A stretch of DNA of 64,000 nt from contig JAUJPP010000011.1 in assembly GCA_030562195.1 (NCBI GenBank), forward strand, positions 3,658,001-3,722,000, in the 5' to 3' direction. This stretch comes from Nipponacmea schrenckii. Its lineage: Eukaryota > Mollusca > Gastropoda > Lottiidae. The notes beneath the pieces are model-generated. The model saw only the letters and a program-made list of their open reading frames with translations. It did no database searches and was not told the origin of the DNA. Below are positions 34,562-44,456 of the stretch, in pieces (positions within the stretch are counted from its first letter, which is position 1; each line of letters begins with the position of its first letter). Made by a program: the position numbers and the translations under genes.

Positions 34562-35612
34562 CCACACTATGTACAACTATACTTATTTAACATGGGAGGG
34601 AATTACAACAATGTACAACTGTTCTACTATGTACCACTATACTTATTTAACATAGGAGGGAATTACAACAATGTACAACTATACTTATTTAACATGGGAG
34701 GGAATTACAACAATGTACAACTATGTACAACTATACTTATTTAACATGGGAGGGAATTACAACAATGTACAACTATGTACAACTATACTTATTTAACATG
34801 GGAGGGAATTACAACAATGTACAACTATGTACAACTATACTTATTTAACATGGGAGGGAATTACAACAATGTACAACTATACTTATTTAACATGGGAGGG
34901 AATTACAACAATGTACAACTATACTTATTTAACATGGGAGGGAATTACAACAATGTACAACTATGTACAACTATACTTATTTAACATGGGAGGGAATTAC
35001 AACAATGTACCACTATACTTATTTAACATGGGAGGGAATTACAACAATGTACCACTATACTTATTTAACATGGGAGGGAATTACAACAATGTACAACTAT
35101 GTACAACTATACTTATTTAACATGGGAGGGAATTACAACAATGTACAACTATACTTATTTAACATGGGAGGGAATTACAACAATGTACAACTATACTTAT
35201 TTAACATGGGAGGGAATTACAACAATGTACAACTGTACTTATTTAACATGGGAGGGAATTACAACAATGTACAACTATTACTTATTTAACATGGGAGGGA
35301 ATTACAACAATGTACAACTATACTTATTTAACATGGGAGGGAATTACAACAATGTACAACTATACTTATTTAACATGGGAGGGAATTACAACAATGTACA
35401 ACTATACTTATTTAACATGGGAGGGAATTACAACAATGTACAACTATGTACAACTATACTTATTAAACATGGGAGGGAATTACAACAATGTACAACTATT
35501 CTTATTTAACATGGGAGGGAATTACAACAATGTACAACTATTCCCTTATTAAACATTGGGGGGAATTACAACAATGTACAACTATTCTTATTTAACATAG
35601 GAGAGAATTACA
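34562..35612. repeat. 42/52-bp minisatellite array
   Basis: About 24 copies of a 42-bp unit (ACTTATTTAACATGGGAGGG, AATTACAACAATGTACAACT). Roughly a third carry an extra 10-base AACTATGTAC, giving 52-bp units. The 10-base insert duplicates the unit's own GTACAACTAT joint, so slippage explains it. The right-hand copies decay from about 35540. Confidence 0.95.
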
Positions 35613-36299
35613 ACAGAAAAGATATTAAAATAGAAATTCTTTATCATGTAATTTAAGCCTAAAAACTCCATCCACAATAACAGCTTAATGTACATAAAGA
35701 CTAAAAACAACACTCATTACAAAATTTCAATTTCTTTCTACCAGCATCTCGTCATTGCTACTTCTATCAATCTTTCATTTGGAATAACTCGAGGATGGAG
35801 AAACAGAGAGAAATACTAGCAATAAAATTCCCATTTACGTGATTTCTTAACCACTTGGTTGATTTGAACAAATTCGGTATTAAATTATCAAACCAATCAG
35901 TGAGCAGTATTCTCACTTTACCCTTCAGTCAAATCTCAGGTCACATGATTACACAGTTAATATTGATTGGTCAGCATCAATAGACAGCATCGTTAATGTT
36001 ATAGCAGAGTTTTATTTAGCGTTGATAACCAAGTACTGTTGTAAAAGACTGGAAATGATTGTCTACTTGCAGGAGGATCTCTGTTGCCTTTGATCATCAA
36101 AAGAGTTTAATCTTGGAATAATTGCACATCACTCCAGTTTATATTTTATCGTGTTTGTCGACAGTCATTTTAAATCTATTATAATCTAATTTTACCAGCG
36201 AACAAACACTTACAGTGTGACATCCCATAATAGTAACAAACTCATTATCATTCCAAGAAAATCTTTGAACAAGAATAACTTCCAAGTCTGAACTCTTCT
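35613..36299. other. Unique AT-rich spacer
   Basis: No feature recognised. Confidence 0.3.
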
Positions 36300-37530
36300 T
36301 GGGTAGGGTATGTGGCCCCAGAGTAGGGTATGTGACTCCAGAGCCGGCTATGTGGCTCCAGAGTAGGGTATGTGGCCCCAGAGTAGGGTATGTGGCCCAG
36401 GCAGGGTATGTGGCCCCAGAGTAGGGTATGTGGCTCCAGGGTAGGGTATGTGGCCCCAGAGCAGGGTATGTGGCCCCAGAGTAGGGTATGTGGCTCCAGG
36501 GTAGGGTATGTGGCCCCAGAGTAGGGTATGTGGCTCCAGGATAGGGTATGTGGCTCCAGGACAGGGTATGTGGCCCCAGGGTAGGGTATGTGGCCCAGAG
36601 TAGGGTATGTGGCCCCAGAGTAGGGTATGTGGCCCCAGGGTAGGGTATGTGGCCCCAGGGTAGGGTATGTGGCCCCAGGATAGGGTATGTGGCCCCAGAG
36701 TAGGGTATGTGGCTCCAGAGTAGGGTATGTGGCCCAGAGTTGGGTATGTGGCCCAGGTAGGGTATGTGGCCCCAGAGTAGGGTATGTGGCCCCAGGGTAG
36801 GGTATGTGGCCCCAGGATAGGGTATGTGGCCCCAGAGTAGGGTATGTGGCCCCAGAGTAGGGTATGTGGCCCCAGGATAGGGTATGTGGCCCAGGTAGGG
36901 TATGTGGCCCCAGAGTAGGGAATGTTGCCCCAGGATAGTGTATGTGGCTCCAGAACAGGGTATGTGGCCCCAGAGTAGGGTATGTGGCCCCAGAGTGGGA
37001 ATGTGCCCCAGGAGGGATGTGCCCCAGAGTAGGGTATGTGGCCCCAGAGTAGGGTATGTGGCCCCGGCGGGGTATGTGGCCCCAAGTAGGGATGGGGAAA
37101 ACCCCAGATAGGGTATGTGCCCCAGAGAGGGATGTGCCCCAGAGTAGGGTATGTGGCCCCAGAGTAGGGTATGGGGCCCCAGAGAGGGTATGTGGCCCCA
37201 GAGAGGGTATGTGGCCCCAGAGTAGGGTATGGGGCCCCAGAGTGGGAATGTGACCCCAGAGTAGGGATGTGCCCCAGAGTAGGGTATGGGGCCCCAGAGT
37301 AGGGTATGTGGCCCGGGACAGGGTATGTGGCCCCAGAGTAGGGTATGTGGCCCCAGAGTAGGGTATGTGGCCCCAGAGTAGGGTATGTGGCCCCAGAGTA
37401 GGGTATGTGGCCCCAGAGTAGGGTATGTGGCCCCAGAGTAGGGTATGTGGCCCCAGAGTAGGGTATGTGGCTCCAGGATAGGGAATGTGGCCCCAGAGTA
37501 GGGTATGTGGCCCCAGAGAAGGGTATGTGG
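36300..37530. repeat. GC-richer 20-bp minisatellite
   Basis: About 60 copies of the 20-mer GTAGGGTATGTGGCCCCAGA with point variants (CTCC for CCCC; GGG, GAT or GAC before AGGG). It is the most GC-rich block of the window. 36985-37270 contains many short deletions. Several stop-poor frames run through it, one of 428 codons on the minus strand (37534-36248) with a 20-residue period (GHIPYSGATYPTLGPHTLLW). Because 20 is not a multiple of three, three frames are cycled into one peptide repeat. There is no signal peptide, conserved domain or start context, so I do not call it coding. Confidence 0.93.
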
Positions 37531-37834
37531 CCATTTATATAATGTTAAGTTTTCTTGATAGTAACACTAGAACTCTATATTTCAGAAAATCTGATTTATC
37601 TTCAGTTTTCTTGACAACTCTATCAGTATTCACCGTCTCACTCTCCACATTCTGTCATTTCTTTTTGTCTTTTAAATATTTAAAACATGTCGGGTCACGG
37701 TGACCCCTCTAACTGGCTGTCTACCGCTGTTATTCACTGGTTGACTTGTGTTATATATAATATAATAGAACACAGTAAAAATATTCTTTATAAGAACATG
37801 TATTTGTCACTCAAACCAATTGGCTCTAGAGATG

Positions 37835-38040
37835 AAATGAATGGAGTTTAAGGTGCTACTCTTCTTCACCTTATTGGCTAATGAAGATGGGCAATGCAAT
37901 GCAGTGTGCAATGAGGGAAATTTTGCCAGGACAGCGGCATTAGCCTGGTCTTTTTTGTGATTTTCAACTGTTGAGGGATCTATAATGTACACAACCTGTA
38001 ATACATGAGACCTTGGTTTATTGTCCCATCCCATGATAAG
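37835..38040 (-). mobile_element. SINE-1 3' part, minus strand
   Basis: ATGAAATGAATGGAGTTTAA, CTAATGAAGATGGGCAATGC, GAGGGAAATTTTGCCAGGAC, AGCGGCATTAGCCTG and GACCTTGGTTTATTGTCCC: the SINE-1 tail and body in reverse orientation. It is one of the better preserved fragments; the head is absent. Confidence 0.8.
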
Positions 38041-38104
38041 ATTCTTTTTCCAAGTCAGTCCTTCCCCTTAAAAGGGAAAACTGGCAAAATATGAAATGGA
38101 AACT

Positions 38105-38220
38105 GGCTGAAAAAAAAGTAAGGGGGGTTAAAGGGGGGATGTGGGGGGAAAAGGAATAGGGGGAATGGAGGGTAAGTGAATGGAGGGTAAGTGAATGGAG
38201 GGTAAGTGAGTGGAGGGACT
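38105..38220. repeat. G-rich tract with 15-bp repeat
   Basis: Runs of five or six G (AAGGGGGGTTAAAGGGGGG, ATGTGGGGGG), then three or four copies of AATGGAGGGTAAGTG. At least four G-runs of three or more are close together, so G-quadruplex formation on the + strand is plausible. Confidence 0.7.
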
Positions 38221-39109
38221 CCCCTTGTTTTAAAAATAATGGCAATACAACTCTATCACCAGTGTAATAGAAACAGATGAATAATACTAGACAAGTTGTT
38301 TGTTTGTCTTCACCAAATATAATATATGGATAAACCTCCACTATTAAATAACTATCATGAATACAACTACCACTTTCAATTCTTCTCAAATAACGACAAC
38401 TTTCTCTACGTTTATAAACCTATAACTTTATAGATTTATCATCATGTCTTCAAGCATAAACTAAAAAGTATTCTGATTATAAATTACTAAGCATCAGTAA
38501 ATTTATATTTATTGTACAAAATGTTGTATGTATATAACATTATTTCTTAGTCAATATTAGCTTTATCAGTGTAAAATTACTTGTATTAGAAATCTAGTTA
38601 TAAATAAAGATGTTTGTTTCTTTGTTATAAACTAATAAAATACTTAACCATCCTTGTTTAAGAAAACAAGGGCCATAACTCATAACTCACATTCTATTTC
38701 CACAAATCTAAATTGTGACATGTTTTACCTAATGAGGTATATAAAACAACAATGGTATAGAAATATAATTGTTGATAACAAGCCTTGAATTCTATATACC
38801 AACCAATCCTAGTTAAATCTCGTAAAATTATTTACCACTCAACACAATCTCTTTCTTACCTGTTACAAATACAATTGACCCGACCTGACCTGACCTGACC
38901 CCATCCGACCTGACCCAATATAACATCCTATTATTTGACATTTTATAAATGTGAATATTAAAAAATAGAGTTGTTGTTCTGGTACTAAGATTGCAGACAT
39001 GCATATTTACAAGTTTGTGAATTGTGGACAAAACTCCATTCATTTCATTTTTTTTTCAATCAAAGCTATTTTTAGCTGTAGTTAAGTTAATAATAATATA
39101 CTATAATTT
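38221..39109. other. Unique AT-rich sequence with a small CTGAC microsatellite
   Basis: A pentanucleotide tract (GACCTGACCTGACCTGACC) at about 38877-38915. No gene recognised. Confidence 0.4.
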
Positions 39110-40385
39110 TTAATATAAATTTTTAAATGGAGTGTGTTTATTGATGTAATAGAACCTGTATATAATATATTATAAATTTTTCGGATTGTTTTTGAAAATA
39201 GAACCTGATATTATTTTTTTTTTTTGTTTTTGATGAAATAGAACCCGTAAAATAATTTAAATTTTAACTGGGGTGTTTTATTATAAAAAAACCGAATTAT
39301 TTAAAATTTTAACGGAGTGGTTTTTTGTAGAAGTTTAAAATTTTATTATTTTAAAGGATTGTTTATTATGAAAAAAAAACCTTATATTATATTATAATAT
39401 TTTAACGGGGTTGTTTATTGATGAAATAGAAACCTGTTTAATATATTAAAATTTTAACTGGAGTTGTTTATTGATGAAAAAAAACCTGTTATAATATATT
39501 ATAATTTTTAACTGGGGGTGTTTTTATAAATAAAATGTATATAATATTTATAATATTTTAACGGAGTTGTTTTTATGAAATAGAACCTGATAAATATATT
39601 ATAATATTTTAACTGGAGGTTTTATTGATTTGAATTATTAATATTTAAATATTTTAACTGGGGTGTGTTTATTATGAAATGAATTATAAATATATTATAA
39701 AATTTTAATGGGGTTTTTATTGATTAAAAAACCTGATTAATTATTAAAAAAAATGGGGTTTTTATTGATAAATAGAATGTAATTTAAAATTTTTTAAAAT
39801 TTTAACTGGGGTGTTTTATTGATGAAATAGAACCTGTATATAATATATTATAATATTTTAACTGGAGTGTGTTTATTGATGAAATAGAACCTGTATATAA
39901 TATATTATAATATTTTAACTGGAGTGTGTTTATTGATGAAATAGAACCTGTATATAATATATTATAATATTTTAACTGGAGTGTGTTTATTGATGAAATA
40001 GAACCTGTATATAATATATTATAATATTTTAACTGGAGTGTGTTTATTGATGAAATAGAACCTGTATATAATATATTATAATATTTTAACTGGGGGTGAA
40101 AAGAAGTAAAAAATATTAAATAAATATTTTTTTGAAATAAACCCTTTTAAAATAATTTAAATTTTTCTTTGGGTTTTTTTAAAAAACCGTTTTAAAATTT
40201 AAATATTTTAACTAAAAGGGGTTTATTTAAAAAAAAATTTAAATATATTAAATATTTTCGAGGGGTTTTTTTAAAAAAAAATTAATAATTTTAAATATTT
40301 TAACTGGATTTTTATTTTAAATTTTAAAATATTTTTTTTTAAGGGTTGTTTATTAGAAAAAAATGTTTTAAAAATTTAAATATTT
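39110..40385. repeat. 57-bp minisatellite with heavily corrupted flanks
   Basis: The centre (39800-40095) has clean 57-bp copies (TTATTGATGAAATAGAACCT, GTATATAATATATTATAATA, TTTTAACTGGAGTGTGT). On both sides (39180-39800 and 40095-40385) the same unit dissolves into A/T/G homopolymer-like text with frequent deletions. This is more consistent with unresolved consensus errors in an AT-rich repeat than with ordinary divergence. Confidence 0.8.
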
Positions 40386-40387
40386 TT

Positions 40388-40482
40388 CAGAAGTACTAGA
40401 AATACACAAAAATCACATAATTCCTTCAAATATACCTCAAAGTAGGAATTTTACTTTCTATTTCTATATATGTCTTTTCTCT
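40388..40482 (-). repeat. Isolated copy of the 135-bp repeat, minus strand
   Basis: CAGAAGTACTAGAAATACAC, AAAAATCACATAATTCCTTC, AAATATACCTCAAAGTAGG and AATTTTACTTTCTATTTC are the reverse complement of most of the 135-bp unit at 53842-55020. A dispersed single copy shows that the array unit exists outside its array. Confidence 0.85.
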
Positions 40483-40504
40483 AAGAAGTTATATATATGG
40501 ACCC

Positions 40505-41655
40505 ATGACAAACTGGTGGAAAAAGCCTTTGTGAACCTAAGTTGTTATCCTTGTAAAATCAATACCAAGAGGTTGGACCAAGGACCAGCTGGTAGAAAGG
40601 ATCCTTGTGAACCTAAGTTGTTATCCTTGTAAAATCAATGCTAAGAGGTTTGACCAAGGACCTGCTGGTAGAAAGGATTTGGGGTGAAAAATTGTTACCC
40701 TTGAATATAAAAATACCAAAATCACTTTGACCAAGAAACCAGCAAAGTAGGAATTTTTTTTCCTTGTAACCAAAGGGGTTGTTGGGGCCCTTGAAAAATA
40801 TGAAAATGCTTCAAAAGGTACTGAAAGGACCAAATGTAAAAAAATTTCCTTAAATAACCAAAAAGGTTTTATTTCTTTTTAAATTTTCTTTTTTTAAAAA
40901 GGTTTGGCCCCAAGGGAAAAAAGCTGGTGGAAAGGACCCTTTTGTGAACCTAAGTTGTTATCCTTGTTAAATCAATGCTAAGAGGTTTGACCAAGGACCA
41001 GCTGGTAGAAAGGATCCTTGTGAACCTAAGTTGTTATCCTTGTTAAATCAATGCTAAGAGGTTTGACCAAGGACCTGCTGGTAGAAAGGATCCTTGTGAA
41101 CCTAAGTTGTTATCCTTGAAAATATCAATGCTAAGAGGTTTGACCAAGGACCAGCTGGTAGAAAGGATCCTTGTGAACCTAAGTTGTTGTCCTTGTTAAA
41201 TCAATGCTAAGAGGTTTGACCAAGGACCAGCTGGTAGAAAGGATCCTTGTGAACCTAAGTTGTTATCCTTGTAAATCAATGCTAAGAGGTTTGACCAAGG
41301 ACCAGCTGGTAGAAAGGATCCTTGTGAACCTAAGTTGTTATCCTTGTTAAATCAATGCTAAGAGGTTTGACCAAGGACCAGCTGGTAGAAAGGATCCTTG
41401 TGAACCTAAGTTGTTATCCTTGTAAATCAATACCAAGAGGTTTGACCAAGGACCAGCTGGTAGAAAGGATCCTTGTGAACCTAAGTTGTTATCCTTGTAA
41501 AATCAATACCAAGAGGTTTGACCAAGGATCAGCTGGTAGAAAGGATCCTTGTAAACCTAAGTTATCATCCTTGTAAAATCAATACCAAAAGGTTTGACCA
41601 AGGATCAGCTGGTAGAAAGGATCCTTGTAAACCTAAGTTATCATCCTTGTAAAAT
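40505..41655. repeat. 76-bp minisatellite, SINE-2-associated
   Basis: About 14 copies of a 76-bp unit (GTGAACCTAAGTTGTTATCC, AAGAGGTTTGACCAAGGACC, AGCTGGTAGAAAGGATCCTT). 40675-40930 is corrupted. A single diverged copy joined to a SINE-2 body lies at 47165-47245, so the array probably grew from a SINE-linked segment. Confidence 0.93.
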
Positions 41656-41939
41656 AAGTTGTTTCAGTCTGTCTTGTCCTAGATAAAGACTGACATAAAA
41701 CATGATAAGATAATAAACTAGGCCTAGTCTATCTAATTCAACTCTATTTCTATTTTCTATCTCAGGACAAATAGAGTGACTGAAAATATTACAAGATTAC
41801 AAAAAAACACTCTCAACTTCTCAGTTTCAACTTTGTTTCATGAGCAACAAAACTATTTCATAAGAACAAAAATATAAACCTATTTTATATCTATAAGCTT
41901 CTGTCCTAATATGAGTTAATATTTTTATCAAAAATCTTT

Positions 41940-42125
41940 ATTTTGAACTATCTGAAACCACCAAACCAACAATTTCCAAATGGTTTCTAATTTAAAAATC
42001 CTTATTGTAATTATCTCAAACCACCAAACCAACAATTTCCAAATCGTTTCTAATTTAAAAATCCTTATTGTAACTATCTCAAACCACCAAACCAACAATT
42101 TCCAAATGGTTTCTAATTTAAAAAT
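41940..42125. repeat. 63-bp repeat, three copies
   Basis: AAACCACCAAACCAACAATT, TCCAAATGGTTTCTAATTTA and AAAATCCTTATTGTAA; the CCACCAAACC landmark is at 41958, 42021 and 42084. The last copy runs directly into a family F arm. Confidence 0.9.
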
Positions 42126-42537
42126 TTTAAACTTGGTCAATAAGAGTATATATTCATCAGTAGATAAACCTGCTGTCATAAATAACACAAAATCTTTATA
42201 TAATCTGATAAATCTAAAAAATCTTAGTTATTATCAAAAAAATGCAAATTTATTAATATTAAAAAATGACTTAGTTTTGTGAGTTTTCCAGATTTTCAAG
42301 GATTCTGTTACTTTATGACACCAGGTAAGTTCACTGATGAATATATACTCATATTGACCATTCTTGAGAACTTAAATTGATATAGCGTTTTTCAATAATA
42401 ACTTAGTTTTGTGAGTTTTCCATATTTTAAGAGATTCTGTTACTTTATGACACCAGGTAAGTTCACTGATGAATATATTGATCATTCTTGAAAACTTAAA
42501 TTTTATGTTCATGCTGACGCAGTGTCACTTAAAATCA
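42121..42537. mobile_element. Family F element with the opposite arm duplicated
   Basis: One minus-oriented 109-type arm (ACTTGGTCAATAAGAGTATA) is followed by an AT-rich centre, then two direct copies of the other arm (GATTCTGTTACTTTATGACA, CCAGGTAAGTTCACTGATG at about 42320 and 42450). The terminus is GCAGTGTCACTTAA. In the other amplified copies the 109-type arm expands; here it is the other one, in two copies. Confidence 0.8.
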
Positions 42538-43054
42538 ACATGTCAATAAAAAGAGAATTCTGATCAAGTCACAATATTTCTTAATCACTAATTTCTCTGC
42601 TATTAGATGTAATAAAGATACAACCAATGATGTGAGGTTTCAAGTAATTTGACTTTTTAAATTGAGAGATCTTGTGAAATGGAATACTTTTATAAAATTT
42701 AGAATATTCACCGCCATTTTCAGTCAATATTGACATCTTGTCTTACTTCTAAAAACTTTTAGTTTTATTTATTCATTGTCTTGTCTTGGAATTAAAATAA
42801 ATAATCCATAGCCACAGACAAATTTTCATGCAATCTTCTCATCCATATTCAAAAATTTAAAAATATTTATCGTAAAATTTCAGGAAAAATTAACAATGCA
42901 GTCATCAAAAAGAATATTTTAATATATTTAAATATATGACTAGAATACCTGTATGAATTGTTCACAAGCCTCTCTTAACAAGCCTCTCTTAACGTAAGAA
43001 AATTTGATGAAATCCGTTTTTATTCATGTTCAGATCTTTGTTATTTGGATTCTC
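42538..43054. other. Unique AT-rich spacer
   Basis: No gene recognised. TCTCTTAACAAGCC is directly repeated near 42975. Confidence 0.3.
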
Positions 43055-43660
43055 CCACTCTTCTACACCTTATGGACTAATGAAATGAATGGAGTTTTAC
43101 ATCCTACTCTTCTGTACCTTATGGGCTAATGAAATGAATGGAGTTTTACATCCTACTCTTCTGTACCTTATGGCTAATGAAATGAATGGAGTTTTACATC
43201 CTACTCTTCTGTACCTTATGGACTAATGAAATGAATGGAGTTTTACTCCTACTCTTCTGACCTAATGGACTAATGAAATGAATGGAGATCTTTATATACC
43301 TACAAATCATAATAGTACATCCATTATCAGACATAAAAATGAAATGAATGGAGTTTTACATCCTACTCTTCTGACTATGGACTAATGAAATGAATGGAGT
43401 TTTATGTCCTACTCTTCTGCACCTTATGGACTAATGAAATGAATGGAGTTTTATATCCTACTCTTCTGCACCTTATGGCTAATGAAATGAATGGAGTTTT
43501 ATGTCCAACTCTTCTGTACCTTATGGACTAATAAATGAATGGATTTACATCCTATCTCTTATGCTAATGAAATGAATGAGGGAAATTTTGCCAGGACAGC
43601 GGCATTAGCCTACTCTTTTTGCGATTTAGTACTGCAGAGGGATCTTTAATATACACAAAT
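43055..43660 (-). repeat. 49-bp array of the SINE-1 tail followed by SINE body
   Basis: About nine copies of a 49-bp unit (ATGAAATGAATGGAGTTTTA, CATCCTACTCTTCTGTACCT, TATGGACTA), which is the terminal segment of SINE-1 in reverse orientation. It is interrupted at 43270-43340 by unrelated sequence. The last unit continues smoothly into the SINE body (GAGGGAAATTTTGCCAGGAC, AGCGGCATTAGCC, to about 43660), so the array is clearly an expansion of the element's own end. Confidence 0.9.
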
Positions 43661-44456
43661 CAGTAATAGTATCCGAATCAGAAGTAAAAAAAACTTTGGA
43701 AATCTGACTCTATTAAACTAAAATTGTTGAAATTCGTAACATTTACACAAGATTTCAAACTATTTCTTTAAATTATTTCTATTTTCTAGCAAATACCATC
43801 TGTTTTATCAAATAATCACCAAATAAAAAGTGAAGTTGGCAGTGATCATCGGTTTTTATCAAAACATTGTATAGTTTAGGTGGAGGTAATCTGGCGATAG
43901 ACAGAGAGAGAGAGAGAATACAAGCCAAGACATTTCTAGATTTGATATCTCTATCATTACATAATTAACCCAGACCAACCTGACACATTTTGTGTATGTG
44001 CACTTTTTAGACTGCATCTGCCATACCTGTGTATAAGCACAAAAAGAACTTGTTTTATTTCATACCATCGTAATTTACCTTTCTCCAGGAAGAATGTGGT
44101 TAAAAAACGCCTATTAAAATATACAACCTATTTTGATTTAAGAGAACTAATTCTACATAATCTTTGATACATAAACTGGGTCACCATTATGTCCATGTGA
44201 CCTAATTTGAAACAGATTTATTTGTCCCAAGTTAACCCTAAGGTAACTAGACACCCAAGTCAATATGGCTGTCCTAGTAATATTGAGTCAACATTGTTAT
44301 ATCACAGCCTCTATTTAGTCCTCGCGAAGATTATCCTCGGGTCTCATCACAAGTAAACAATAACCAATATAATGTTGACAATTTTCGTGTAAAAATTTCT
44401 CAGTTTGTTGAGATGATGTTATGTTTGTGTAGAAAGAGGACCATTGTTTAGAAAAT
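43661..44456. other. Unique AT-rich sequence
   Basis: A short GA dinucleotide run (AGACAGAGAGAGAGAGAGAA) near 43900. No gene recognised. Confidence 0.3.

Noticed and set aside
34463..35552. Overlapping frames with a YLFNMGGNYNNVQL repeat
   Set aside because: Translation of the 42-bp array (14 codons). Several overlapping frames read the same peptide because of the 52-bp units, and no real start or domain is present.
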